Part shown: positions 1 to 8,117 of the stretch, in pieces
Layout: every line of letters starts with the position of its first letter
How positions within the stretch are numbered: position 1 is the first letter of the stretch
Origin: CBDCVD01 sp965224015
GTDB taxonomy: Bacteria > Pseudomonadota > Alphaproteobacteria > Rhizobiales > CBDCVD01
Reading direction: 5' to 3'
NCBI GenBank assembly: GCA_965224015.1
Contig: OZ245032.1
Coordinates: 930,001 to 994,000, forward strand
Length of the DNA stretch: 64,000 nucleotides
The notes under the pieces: generated by a model
The model's database searches: none
What the model was told of the DNA's origin: nothing
What the model saw: the letters and a program-made list of their open reading frames with translations, nothing else
Translations under genes and position numbers: made by a program

Positions 1-413
1 ACCATGTTGTAGGGATTGGACGTGCCCAACGACTTGGCCACCACATCATGCATGCCCAACGCCTCAAAAACAGCGCGCATGGGTCCCCCGGCGATAATGC
101 CTGTTCCTGCCGGCGCGGCGCGAACCACAACCTTGCCGGCACCAAAACGCCCGCGCACATCGTGGTGCAACGTGCGCCCTTCGCGCAAGGGAACCCTGAT
201 CATCTCGCGCTTGGCCGCCTCCGTTGCCTTGCGAATGGCCTCGGGCACCTCGCGCGCCTTACCGTGGCCAAAGCCTGCCCGGCCCTTTTGATCACCAACC
301 ACAACCAGGGCGGCAAAGCCGAACCGGCGACCCCCCTTAACAACCTTTGCAACGCGGTTAATATGGACCAGACGATCAATAAACTCGCTGTCTCGTTCTT
401 CGTTCCGTGCCAT
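1..413 (-). CDS. rpsE: 30S ribosomal protein S5 (partial, C-terminus outside window)
   Basis: Small-subunit protein S5, part of the decoding-fidelity region of the 30S subunit. Only the first 137 codons are present; the gene runs off the left edge. The N-terminus reads MARNEERDSEF and is followed by VKGGRRFGFAALVVVGD, the characteristic start of the S5 RNA-binding domain. It is the last spc-operon gene visible, 105 bp downstream of rplR. That gap is wider than most in this cluster. Confidence 0.96.
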   Translation of the reverse strand, partial: MARNEERDSEFIDRLVHINRVAKVVKGGRRFGFAALVVVGDQKGRAGFGHGKAREVPEAIRKATEAAKREMIRVPLREGRTLHHDVRGRFGAGKVVVRAAPAGTGIIAGGPMRAVFEALGMHDVVAKSLGTSNPYNM

Positions 414-518
414 TTTACCTTCAAACCCTGTAAGCGGTTATCTGTGTGCTGCATCCAAAGCGAATGCGCTGAGCTGATACTCTCTGGCGAGATACACGCC
501 CGTTAATTTTCATCCCCG

Positions 519-881
519 TCAAAATTGCAGGCCCGCTTCACGCGCGGCGTCCGCGAGAGCCCTGACGCGCCCGTGATAGAGATAGGCACCGCGATCGAAA
601 TAGACCTTCTGCACCCCGGCCTTTGCCGCGCGCTCGGCGACAAGTCTGCCAACCGCCGCGGCAGCATTCCTGTCACCGCCGTTTTTCAGCGTCCCCTTAA
701 GCTCACTCCCCAGACTTGAGGCCTGGGCAATCGTCATCCCTCTTTTGTCATCGATAACCTGAGCGGAAATATTTTTCGCTGAACGAAAAATGCTCAGCCG
801 TGGGCGATCGGTCGCTTTCATACGCAACCCCCGACGCACCCGATTGCGCCGACGTTGTGACTTATTCGCACTTCTAGCCAT
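519..881 (-). CDS. rplR: 50S ribosomal protein L18
   Basis: L18 (120 aa) binds 5S rRNA together with L5. The basic N-terminus (KSQRRRNRVRRGLR), the RPRLSIFRSAKNISAQVIDD strand and the C-terminal YHGRVRALADAAREAGLQF are typical, and the length is normal. It lies 9 bp after rplF in the spc operon order rplN-rplX-rplE-rpsN-rpsH-rplF-rplR-rpsE. Confidence 0.97.
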   Translation of the reverse strand: MARSANKSQRRRNRVRRGLRMKATDRPRLSIFRSAKNISAQVIDDKRGMTIAQASSLGSELKGTLKNGGDRNAAAAVGRLVAERAAKAGVQKVYFDRGAYLYHGRVRALADAAREAGLQF

Positions 882-890
882 GGCGGTCCT

Positions 891-1424
891 CTATTTCTTC
901 TTGCCTTCCTTGCGGCGGACATATTCATCCACATAGCGCACTCCCTTGCCCTTATAAGGCTCCGGGGGGCGAAAACGACGGATCTCGGCGGCGACCTGAC
1001 CAACCTTTTGCTTGTCAATTCCCGAGACAACAATTTCCGTTTGGCTCGGACACGCAAGGTTTACACCTTCAGGGGCCTCGAAAACAACATCATGGGACAG
1101 CCCCAACGAGAGCTTCAAGGTCTTGCCCTGAAGTTGAGCACGATACCCAACCCCGTGCAGCGATAGCTTTTTCTCAAACCCTTCACGCACGCCATCGACA
1201 ATGTTCTGCACCAAAGTGCGCGACATACCCCAACGCGCCCGCGCGCGTTTGCTTGCATCACGGGGTGTGACGGTCAACTGTCCCTCCTCAAGGGCGACCA
1301 TAACATCGCCGACAAGAGAGACCTGCAACTCGCCCTTGGGCCCCTTTGCCGAAACCACCTGACCGTCAACCCCAAGGCTGACACCGTCGGGAATAGAGAT
1401 AGCCTTACTGCCAATACGAGACAT
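891..1424 (-). CDS. rplF: 50S ribosomal protein L6
   Basis: L6 (177 aa) lies near the factor-binding site of the 50S subunit. The start MSRIGSKAISIPDGV is the family's usual N-terminus, so the ATG at 1424 is preferred over an in-frame ATG at 1502. The C-terminal signature RPPEPYKGKGVRYVDE is present. An 81-bp gap separates it from rpsH upstream. Confidence 0.97.
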   Translation of the reverse strand: MSRIGSKAISIPDGVSLGVDGQVVSAKGPKGELQVSLVGDVMVALEEGQLTVTPRDASKRARARWGMSRTLVQNIVDGVREGFEKKLSLHGVGYRAQLQGKTLKLSLGLSHDVVFEAPEGVNLACPSQTEIVVSGIDKQKVGQVAAEIRRFRPPEPYKGKGVRYVDEYVRRKEGKKK

Positions 1425-1505
1425 GCGTCTTACCGTTCGTTTGTGGTTCTTGTGTGTATCATTGACCTGCGTATCGTGCACCCATGCCTCAGCGAGCGCC
1501 ACGCC

Positions 1506-1904
1506 CTAGAATATCTGGCACAGGACCTCACCGCCGACATTGTTATCGCGCGCCTGCCTGTCGGACATGATGCCCTTGGATGTGGACAGGATTGAAACCC
1601 CCAGACCATTGGCGACAACGGGAATGGATTTGACCGACGTATAGACCCGCCGACCGGGTTTGGATATCCGCTTGAGGTCACGTATGACGGGCTCGCCATC
1701 AAAATACTTCAACGCGATCTCGATTTCCTTCTTGCCCCCATCGTATTCGATCTGGGCATAGTCGCGGATGTACCCTTCGGATTTCAATACATCGAGCACA
1801 TTGACACGCATTCTTGAAGCCGGGGTCGACACGTGCGGCCTGCGCCGCATGGTTGCATTGCGTATGCGCGTCAGCATATCACCGATTGGATCATTGACTG
1901 CCAT
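1506..1904 (-). CDS. rpsH: 30S ribosomal protein S8
   Basis: S8 (132 aa) binds the central domain of 16S rRNA. In E. coli it also represses spc-operon translation. MAVNDPIGDMLTRIRNA at the N-terminus and the C-terminal STSKGIMSDRQARDNNVGGE are diagnostic. It follows rpsN by 9 bp. No S8-binding leader was identified, so autoregulation is only family knowledge here. Confidence 0.97.
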   Translation of the reverse strand: MAVNDPIGDMLTRIRNATMRRRPHVSTPASRMRVNVLDVLKSEGYIRDYAQIEYDGGKKEIEIALKYFDGEPVIRDLKRISKPGRRVYTSVKSIPVVANGLGVSILSTSKGIMSDRQARDNNVGGEVLCQIF

Positions 1905-1913
1905 GTTTTTCCT

Positions 1914-2219
1914 CTACCAGCTCGACTTGACCATACCAGGGATCTGTCCCTCACCGGCTAACTGTCGCATTGCAATGCGCGACATGCGTGTCTTGCGATA
2001 AAACCCTCGCGGCCGGCCCGACAGTTCACAACGGTTACGAATGCGCGTTTTGCTGCCATCACGCGGCAGTGCGGCCAGTTTCATGCTGGCATTGAACCGC
2101 TCGTCCATAGGTCGAGACTTGTCCATAACAATGGCTTTCAGCGCGGCTCTGCGCTTGGCTTCGGCGGCCACTTTGCGTCGCCGGCGCCGGTTCTTTTCAA
2201 TCGCACTAAGCTTGGCCAT
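1914..2219 (-). CDS. rpsN: 30S ribosomal protein S14 (zinc-independent type)
   Basis: S14 (101 aa), a 30S head protein. This is the long form without the CxxC zinc ribbon, as in most proteobacteria. NRCELSGRPRGFYRKTRMSR and the terminal GQIPGMVKSSW are diagnostic. It is placed 20 bp upstream of... the rplE stop in map terms and is transcribed after rplE in the spc operon. Confidence 0.97.
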   Translation of the reverse strand: MAKLSAIEKNRRRRRKVAAEAKRRAALKAIVMDKSRPMDERFNASMKLAALPRDGSKTRIRNRCELSGRPRGFYRKTRMSRIAMRQLAGEGQIPGMVKSSW

Positions 2220-2239
2220 AACAGAAACCCTTTGAAACG

Positions 2240-2818
2240 TCAGTTCTGATTTTGTCGTCCCGACTGGCGGAACGGAAAGTTAAACGCGCGTAACAGCGCG
2301 CGTGCATCATCGTCATTACGCGCGCTCGTACAGACAACCACGTCCAGGCCCCAGATTTGGTCGGCCTTATCATAGTCAATTTCGGGAAAGACGATATGTT
2401 CCTTGATGCCCATGGAAAAATTGCCCCGGCCATCAAAACTTTTGGAATTCAGGCCGCGAAAATCCCGCACCCGCGGCAAGGCTATGGTGATCAAACGATC
2501 GATAAACTCGTACATACGCACCTTGCGCAGGGTCACTTTTGCCCCAATGGGCATGCCATCACGCAACTTAAACGAGGCAATGGACTTGCGCGCCCTGGTG
2601 ACCACCGCTTTCTGACCGGCGATAAGCGTCAGATCGCCGGCCGCTGAGGCGGCCTTTTTCGAATCCGCCGTCGCTTCGCCAATCCCCATATTCAGAACGA
2701 CCTTTTCCAGCTTGGGCACTTGCATGGGGTTGCTATAGCCAAGGTCCTTCATTAACTGGCCATGGATGACATCCTCATATTGTGTTCTCAATCGGGGGCG
2801 ATAATCCGTATTAGCCAT
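2240..2818 (-). CDS. rplE: 50S ribosomal protein L5
   Basis: L5 (192 aa) anchors 5S rRNA and contacts the P-site tRNA. The chosen start MANTDYRPRLRTQYEDV matches alphaproteobacterial L5 and overlaps the end of rplX by 8 bp, which suggests translational coupling. KVVLNMGIGEA and SFDGRGNFSMGIKEH are L5 signatures. The tail after FPFRQ is a few residues longer than usual. Confidence 0.97.
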   Translation of the reverse strand: MANTDYRPRLRTQYEDVIHGQLMKDLGYSNPMQVPKLEKVVLNMGIGEATADSKKAASAAGDLTLIAGQKAVVTRARKSIASFKLRDGMPIGAKVTLRKVRMYEFIDRLITIALPRVRDFRGLNSKSFDGRGNFSMGIKEHIVFPEIDYDKADQIWGLDVVVCTSARNDDDARALLRAFNFPFRQSGRQNQN

Positions 2819-3134
2819 CGATGATCTCTCCGGACTTGCGTGCAACGCGCACTTTGCGGCCATCTTTGAGGGTTGTATAGCCGACTCTGGTAGGCGTATC
2901 GTCACCAGGGTCAGCCAGGGCCAGATTGGAAATGTGAATGGGCGCCTCACGGCGAATGATGCCGCCTTCCTGCGCCGCCGTTTGCCGCTGATGGCGACTT
3001 ATGGTGTTGATACCATGTACAATGGCGCGCATCTCCCGGGGCATGACCTTTATCACCTCGCCCTTGCGCCCCTTGTCACGGCCCGTCAATACCACCACCC
3101 GGTCGCCCTTTTTGATCTTACATTTTACCGTCAT
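2811..3134 (-). CDS. rplX: 50S ribosomal protein L24
   Basis: L24 (107 aa) is an assembly-initiator protein of the 50S subunit. A KOW motif is visible at the N-terminus (KGDRVVVLTGRDKGRKGEVI). The gene overlaps rplE by 8 bp. Its start codon lies inside a 16-bp tandem duplication (3125-3156) that fills the gap to rplN. Confidence 0.97.
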   Translation of the reverse strand: MTVKCKIKKGDRVVVLTGRDKGRKGEVIKVMPREMRAIVHGINTISRHQRQTAAQEGGIIRREAPIHISNLALADPGDDTPTRVGYTTLKDGRKVRVARKSGEIIDG

Positions 3135-3156
3135 GTCATATTACCGTCATGTCATA
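3125..3156. repeat. 16-bp tandem duplication between rplN and rplX
   Basis: The unit ttaccgtcatgtcata occurs twice in direct succession. It spans the rplX start codon and the rplN stop codon, so the intergenic gap itself is a duplication product. Confidence 0.85.
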
Positions 3157-3520
3157 AAACCTCAGGTGCGAGGGAGACAATCTTCATGTGTTTTTTGGCG
3201 CGCAGCTCGCGGGTCACGGGGCCAAAAATACGCGTTCCGATCGGCTCCCCCTGATTGTTGATCAACACCGCGGCATTGTTGTCAAAGCGTATGACGCTGC
3301 CATCGCGGCGACGGACATCCTTGGCGGTGCGCACCACCACGGCGCGCATGACATCGCCCTTTTTTACCCGCCCACGGGGAATGGCCTCCTTGATGCTAAC
3401 CACGATAATGTCACCCACGGAGGCGTAACGGCGCCTGGAGCCGCCGAGGACCTTGATGCACATGACCCGACGGGCACCCGAATTATCGGCCACATCCAAA
3501 TTTGACTGCATTTGAATCAT
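3152..3520 (-). CDS. rplN: 50S ribosomal protein L14
   Basis: L14 (122 aa) forms part of the 30S-50S interface. MIQMQSNLDVADNSGARRVM and the C-terminal FGPVTRELRAKKHMKIVSLA are signatures, and length is exactly as expected. It is the first gene of the spc operon, 57 bp after rpsQ. No separate promoter could be assigned in that gap. Confidence 0.97.
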   Translation of the reverse strand: MIQMQSNLDVADNSGARRVMCIKVLGGSRRRYASVGDIIVVSIKEAIPRGRVKKGDVMRAVVVRTAKDVRRRDGSVIRFDNNAAVLINNQGEPIGTRIFGPVTRELRAKKHMKIVSLAPEVL

Positions 3521-3577
3521 CGGTTCACTTTCCTGGCGTTCTTTACAGCGTGACTGTTGCGGTGATGGCCCTGCGGA

Positions 3578-3832
3578 CTAAACGGCTTTAATATCTTCAG
3601 CGCTCGGCTCAATTACCATCCACTGCTTGGTTTTGGAAATCGGACGACATTCGCGGATCATCACCTGGTCCCCGATCCGGCTTGCATTGTCCTCATCATG
3701 GGCGTGATACTTTTTGCTGCGCCGCACAGTTTTCTTAAGCAGGGGATGCGTGTATCGCCGCTCCACGCGAACAACCACCGTCTTGTCCTGTCTGTCACTA
3801 ACCACTGTGCCTTGTAAAACCCGCTTGGGCAT
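3578..3832 (-). CDS. rpsQ: 30S ribosomal protein S17
   Basis: S17 (84 aa) is an early-binding 30S protein. MPKRVLQGTVVSDRQDKTVV and KKYHAHDEDN are diagnostic. The ATG at 3832 is preferred because GGAG lies 7 nt upstream. An in-frame ATG two codons earlier (3838) is too close to that ribosome-binding site. It is the last gene of the S10 operon. Confidence 0.96.
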   Translation of the reverse strand: MPKRVLQGTVVSDRQDKTVVVRVERRYTHPLLKKTVRRSKKYHAHDEDNASRIGDQVMIRECRPISKTKQWMVIEPSAEDIKAV

Positions 3833-3855
3833 GACCATTCTCCTGCCAGCTGCCT

Positions 3856-4053
3856 CTATTCAGGCGTGCTCGCTTTTTGTTTCAAAACTGTTTTCACCCG
3901 TGCGATATCACGGCGTACCTGGCGTACCCGCGCTGTCTTTTCAAGTTGCCCGGACGCTTTTTGAAACCGCAGGTTAAACTGCTCTTTCTTTAAAGCCTGC
4001 AACTGATCATCAAGCTGATCGGTCGACATAACCCGTATATCGGCAATCTTCAT
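3856..4053 (-). CDS. rpmC: 50S ribosomal protein L29
   Basis: L29 (65 aa), a helical protein near the nascent-chain exit and SRP/trigger-factor docking area. It reads MKIADIRVMSTDQLDDQLQA with the LRFQKASGQLEKTARVRQVR core. The first methionine of the longer frame (4131) would add 26 non-conserved residues, so 4053 was chosen. The 113-bp gap to rplP contains the short duplication atgtctttgtt. Confidence 0.95.
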   Translation of the reverse strand: MKIADIRVMSTDQLDDQLQALKKEQFNLRFQKASGQLEKTARVRQVRRDIARVKTVLKQKASTPE

Positions 4054-4166
4054 CGTCTCAATGTCTCTTCGTCTCTTTGATATGTCTTTGTTATGTCTTT
4101 GTTTCTGTCCATCCCGCAACGACCAAGCCACTTAGATAGCGAGATAGCGCTCCGGCGCCAACGCGG

Positions 4167-4580
4167 CTATTCCCCAGGCCGGGACACAAATCGGGTCTTG
4201 ACCGACAACTTCATGGCCCCAAGGCGCAGGGCCTCGCGCGCCACCGCCTCCGGCACCCCATCAACCTCAAACATGATGCGCCCTGGTTTAACCCGTGCAC
4301 ACCAAAACTCAGGTGTTCCCTTGCCCTTGCCCATGCGCACCTCGATCGGTTTCTTGGACACGGGCACATCAGGAAAAATGCGAATCCATACGCGGCCTGC
4401 GCGCTTCATGTGTCGCGTGATCGCCCGACGCGCCGCTTCGATCTGGCGCGCGGTGATCCGATCCGGTTGCAGCGCCTTCAGGCCATAAGAGCCAAAGACC
4501 AGCGTCGTGCCCCCCTTGGCAACACCATGGATGCGCCCTTTGTGCTGCTTTCTGAACTTGGTCCGTTTCGGTTGTAACAT
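4167..4580 (-). CDS. rplP: 50S ribosomal protein L16
   Basis: L16 (137 aa), a late-assembly 50S protein near the A-site. MLQPKRTKFRKQHKGRIHG and GKGKGTPEFWCARVKPGR are classical L16 signatures, and length is canonical. It sits between rpsC and rpmC, with unusually wide spacers (112-113 bp) on both sides. Confidence 0.97.
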   Translation of the reverse strand: MLQPKRTKFRKQHKGRIHGVAKGGTTLVFGSYGLKALQPDRITARQIEAARRAITRHMKRAGRVWIRIFPDVPVSKKPIEVRMGKGKGTPEFWCARVKPGRIMFEVDGVPEAVAREALRLGAMKLSVKTRFVSRPGE

Positions 4581-4692
4581 GCGACGTTACCTTCCACGTG
4601 TCCTACTTAACTCTGTTATGCAGCCCCTATGCGGCCGTTATGCAGCGGTGCGGCAGGTAAACGTGAACCCCGCCGCTCGGACCGCTCCATGG

Positions 4693-5391
4693 CTAGCGTG
4701 CGCCCTCGCGGCGCCTGAGGTGTTTGCCTTCCATGGCCTGGCGCTCCTGGGCCATGGGATCGTGTTCCATGATCTCGCCCTTGTAGATCCAGACTTTGAT
4801 CCCGCAGGCCCCATAGGCGGTGCGCGCCGTCGCGGTGCCGTAGTCGATATTGGCCCGCAGGGTATGCAGGGGCACCTGGCCTTCGTGATAGAACTCCGAG
4901 CGGGCGATCTCGGCACCTCCAAGGCGCCCGGAACAATTGATGCGGATGCCCTTGGCGCCCAGGCGCTGCGCGTTTTGCATGGCGCGCTTCATGGCGCGGC
5001 GAAAAGCCACACGGCGCTCAAGCTGCTGCGCCACGTTTTGCGCCACAAGCCCTGCATCCGCCTCAGGTTTGCGCACCTCAACAATATTGATGTGCACATC
5101 ACTGGCGGTAAGCTTGCGCACGCGCTGCTTGAGGCGCTCAATATCCGCGCCCTTTTTGCCGATGACAATTCCCGGGCGCGCGGTATGGATAGTAATATGG
5201 CATTTCCTATGCGGGCGCTCGATAGTGATACGAGAAATGGCCGCCTGTTTCAGCGCCTCGTTGAGCAGCGCGCGGATCTTGATATCCTCATGCAACAATG
5301 TCCCATACTCACGCTTGTTGGCGTACCAGCGTGAGTCCCATGTGCGATTGATGCCAAGGCGCATGCCGACAGGATTGACTTTTTGACCCAT
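4693..5391 (-). CDS. rpsC: 30S ribosomal protein S3
   Basis: S3 (232 aa) shapes the mRNA entry channel. The N-terminus MGQKVNPVGMRLGINR and a KH-type motif (PGIVIGKKGADIERLKQ) are present, followed by the C-terminal INCSGRLGGAEIARSE. The start codon overlaps the rplV stop as TAATG, a typical translational-coupling junction. Confidence 0.97.
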   Translation of the reverse strand: MGQKVNPVGMRLGINRTWDSRWYANKREYGTLLHEDIKIRALLNEALKQAAISRITIERPHRKCHITIHTARPGIVIGKKGADIERLKQRVRKLTASDVHINIVEVRKPEADAGLVAQNVAQQLERRVAFRRAMKRAMQNAQRLGAKGIRINCSGRLGGAEIARSEFYHEGQVPLHTLRANIDYGTATARTAYGACGIKVWIYKGEIMEHDPMAQERQAMEGKHLRRREGAR

Positions 5392-5771
5392 TAGATGGTC
5401 TCCTCAATTTCGCGCACAACTATGGTCAGATGCGAAAACGGCTTGACAAATCGCCCCAGCCGACCCCGTGCGCGGGGCCGCCAACGCTTCATGACAATGG
5501 ACTTGCCAACGGTGGCCTGGGCCACGATAAGGGAGTCCACGTCCAGGTCGTGATTGTTCTCCGCATTGGCAATGGCCGCCTCCAGAGTCTTCTTGACCGT
5601 GGCGGCAATGCGCTTGCGGCTAAAACTAAGATCAGCCAGCGCCTTCTCAACCGGTTTTCCGCGGATCATGGCGGCAACAAGATTGAGTTTTTGCGGGGAG
5701 ACACGAAGGGTCCGCGCAACCGCACGGGCTTCGTTTTCTGCCAGTTGACGCTGATGCTTGGGCTTGCCCAT
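5391..5771 (-). CDS. rplV: 50S ribosomal protein L22
   Basis: L22 (126 aa) lines the peptide exit tunnel. The start MGKPKHQRQLAENEARAVAR matches alphaproteobacterial L22. An in-frame ATG 96 nt earlier would add an unconserved extension. RWRPRARGRLGRFVKPFSH is the characteristic C-terminal part. It overlaps rpsC by one base and follows rpsS by 16 bp. Confidence 0.96.
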   Translation of the reverse strand: MGKPKHQRQLAENEARAVARTLRVSPQKLNLVAAMIRGKPVEKALADLSFSRKRIAATVKKTLEAAIANAENNHDLDVDSLIVAQATVGKSIVMKRWRPRARGRLGRFVKPFSHLTIVVREIEETI

Positions 5772-5787
5772 GTCCTTGATCCTTAAC

Positions 5788-6066
5788 TTACCGTCGTCTT
5801 GCTTTTTTATCGGCGGCGTGGCCGAAGAACGTACGTGTGGGCGCAAACTCGCCAAGTTTGTGTCCAATCATATCCTCGGTCACAAAAACCGGTATGTGCT
5901 TGCGCCCGTTATAGACACCAAATGTCACGCCAACGAACTGCGGCAAAATGGTGGAGCGGCGCGACCACGTCTTGATAACCTCATTACGCCCGGACGCGCG
6001 CACCTTATCCACCTTTTTAAGCAGATAACCGTCGACAAACGGACCCTTCCAAACAGAACGTCCCAC
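5788..6066 (-). CDS. rpsS: 30S ribosomal protein S19
   Basis: S19 (92 aa) is a 30S head protein that contacts S13 and the 23S A-site finger. MGRSVWKGPFVDGYLLKK and VTEDMIGHKLGEFAPTRTF are diagnostic. It lies 83 bp after rplB in the S10 operon. Confidence 0.97.
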   Translation of the reverse strand: MGRSVWKGPFVDGYLLKKVDKVRASGRNEVIKTWSRRSTILPQFVGVTFGVYNGRKHIPVFVTEDMIGHKLGEFAPTRTFFGHAADKKARRR

Positions 6067-6149
6067 TGACTTGTCCTTTTCCTCAACTCTCGCATTAGGC
6101 GTTCAGTCTACGCTTGCACACTGATCGCTGGTTATAAGCCAGGCCCTAT

Positions 6150-6989
6150 CTAACGACGTTTCTTGCGTTGATGGCGGCTGCGAACGATATATTTATCCGT
6201 TTCCTTGTTGCGTCTTGTGCGCGCACCCTTGGTTGACTTGCCCCACGGGGTCACGGGATGACGCCCGCCGGAGGAGCGCCCTTCCCCGCCGCCATGGGGG
6301 TGGTCGATGGGGTTCATGGCGACACCACGAACCGATGGGCGCTTGCCGCGCCAACGTTTGGCACCGGCCTTTCCCAAATTGGTATTGCTGTTGTCCGGAT
6401 TGGAGACGGCACCGATACTGGCCATACAGCGGGCGAGAATGCGCCTTTGTTCCCCTGAGTTTAGGCGCACCAACGCATAATCGGCATCACGTCCGACAAG
6501 CTGCGCATAAGTGCCGGCGGCGCGGGCAATCTGCCCTCCCTTACCAGGCTTGAGTTCAAGATTGTGAATAATCGTGCCAATGGGAATGCTGCTCATGGGC
6601 ATGGCGTTACCGGGCTTGACGTCCACCTGTTCGCCGGCAATGACCCGATCACCGGTGCTGACCCGCTGTGGCGCAAGAATGTAAGCGATCTCACCATCAT
6701 CATACCTGAGTAAAGCAATAAATGCCGATCGGTTCGGATCATATTCGAGGCGCTCAATGGTGGCGCCAACATCAAACTTGCGCCGCTTGAAGTCGATAAT
6801 CCGATAAGCCCGCTTGTGGCCTCCGCCGCGACGACGGGCGGTCAGGCGGCCATGATTGTTGCGCCCACCCCTTTTTGCAAGCCCCTCCGTCAAGGTCTTG
6901 ACGGGACCGCCCTTATGCAACTGCGAGCGATCCACCGTGACCAGCTGTCGCCGCCCTGGGGTGGTGGGATTATAGGTCTTTAAGGCCAT
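6150..6989 (-). CDS. rplB: 50S ribosomal protein L2
   Basis: L2 (279 aa) is needed for subunit joining and peptidyl-transferase activity. The universally conserved loop MNPIDHPHGGGEGR, including the functionally important His, is present near the C-terminus. MALKTYNPTTPGRRQLVTVD is the typical alphaproteobacterial N-terminus. A 220-bp gap with a 13-bp tandem repeat separates it from rplW, unusually long inside an S10 operon. Confidence 0.98.
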   Translation of the reverse strand: MALKTYNPTTPGRRQLVTVDRSQLHKGGPVKTLTEGLAKRGGRNNHGRLTARRRGGGHKRAYRIIDFKRRKFDVGATIERLEYDPNRSAFIALLRYDDGEIAYILAPQRVSTGDRVIAGEQVDVKPGNAMPMSSIPIGTIIHNLELKPGKGGQIARAAGTYAQLVGRDADYALVRLNSGEQRRILARCMASIGAVSNPDNSNTNLGKAGAKRWRGKRPSVRGVAMNPIDHPHGGGEGRSSGGRHPVTPWGKSTKGARTRRNKETDKYIVRSRHQRKKRR

Positions 6990-7105
6990 AACTGTCTCAC
7001 TTGGTGCGTCTTGCGCACGACTTTCTGTTCCCGCTCTAGAGCGTTTGGCGCCATATTCTCAGCCCCAACCCCCTGATTTCGATTATCCTGTCATGTCGAC
7101 ATTAT

Positions 7106-7157
7106 CACCATAATCGATCACCATAATCGATCGCCATAATCGATCGCCATAATCGAT
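7106..7157. repeat. Tandem repeat, 4 x 13 bp, between rplW and rplB
   Basis: Four head-to-tail copies of a 13-bp unit (caccataatcgat twice, then cgccataatcgat twice) fill part of the rplW-rplB gap. The unit length equals that of the unrelated tandem repeat at 14729-14780. The function is unknown; it lies in the transcribed region of the operon. Confidence 0.9.
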
Positions 7158-7209
7158 ATTGATAGCTCTCTACAAAGCTTGTCCCTTGCATCGATCACGC
7201 AGACCCGCT

Positions 7210-7503
7210 CTAAAGCCCGGTGGTCACGTCGATGGACTGCCCCTCCTGCAAGGTCACAAAGGCTTTCTTGACGGCCTTTTGACGCCCAAAACGTCCGCGA
7301 AAACCCTTCTTTTTTCCCTTTCGCACCAATGTATTAACCGCAACCACATTGACCGAAAACAAGTCTTCAACCGCCTTCCTGATCTCCGGTTTTGTCGCCC
7401 CGATGGCGACATTGAATACCACCTGATTGGCCTCAGAGGCCAAGGTCGATTTCTCCGTAATAACCGGAGAGACGATCACATCGTATTTGTTTAACTTGAT
7501 CAC
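7210..7503 (-). CDS. rplW: 50S ribosomal protein L23
   Basis: L23 (97 aa) lies at the tunnel exit and is the docking site for trigger factor and SRP. YDVIVSPVITEKSTLAS and RKGKKKGFRGRFGRQKAVKK are signatures. It uses a GTG start that overlaps the rplD stop (GTGA), which implies coupled translation. Confidence 0.96.
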   Translation of the reverse strand: MIKLNKYDVIVSPVITEKSTLASEANQVVFNVAIGATKPEIRKAVEDLFSVNVVAVNTLVRKGKKKGFRGRFGRQKAVKKAFVTLQEGQSIDVTTGL

Positions 7504-8117
7504 GTAAACCGCGCCTCCAGCGCATCAACGGCCGCACGCGAGAGAACCAACGTATCCCGGCGCAGCACATCGTAGACGTTAATCCCCGCATTTGTCAGTA
7601 CATCCACCCGAGGCACATTACGTGCAGCTCTGGATACCCCCTCATCAATCTCATCACCGGCAATAATCAAGGCCGAGCGGATCCCCAGGGCATCAAGCTG
7701 GGCACGCAGGGCCCTGGTTTTTCCTTGCGCTTTGACCTCATCGACAACAATCAACTTATCGTCCTTAACCTTGGCAGAAAGCGCGTGACGCAGGGCCAGT
7801 CTGCGTATCCGTTTGGGCAGGCCAACGGCGTGGCTGCGCACCAGGGGACCAAAGGCCTTGCCGCCACCGCGAAACAGCGGCGCACTGACCGCCCCATGTC
7901 GGGCGCTGCCAGTCCCCTTTTGTCGATACGCCTTCTTGCCCGTTGCCCTGATTTCGGAGCGTCGCTTGGTCTTGTGCGTCCCCGCATGTCGCCTGGCCAA
8001 CTGGTAGCGCACCATGCGCTGCAGAATATCGGCACGCGGCTCCAGCCCAAAAACAGCCTCAGAGACCTTAACCGATCCGGCGCTTTTGCCGTCCATTGTC
8101 GTCACTTGCAGTTCCAC
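7500..8117 (-). CDS. rplD: 50S ribosomal protein L4
   Basis: L4 (205 aa) lines the exit tunnel; in E. coli it is also the autogenous regulator of the S10 operon. GTGSARHGAVSAPLFRGGGK is the conserved tunnel loop. The likely start is GTG, overlapping the rplC stop by one base (TAGTG). The next ATG, seven codons later, is less likely because alphaproteobacterial L4 has residues before MDGK. Confidence 0.96.
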   Translation of the reverse strand: MELQVTTMDGKSAGSVKVSEAVFGLEPRADILQRMVRYQLARRHAGTHKTKRRSEIRATGKKAYRQKGTGSARHGAVSAPLFRGGGKAFGPLVRSHAVGLPKRIRRLALRHALSAKVKDDKLIVVDEVKAQGKTRALRAQLDALGIRSALIIAGDEIDEGVSRAARNVPRVDVLTNAGINVYDVLRRDTLVLSRAAVDALEARFT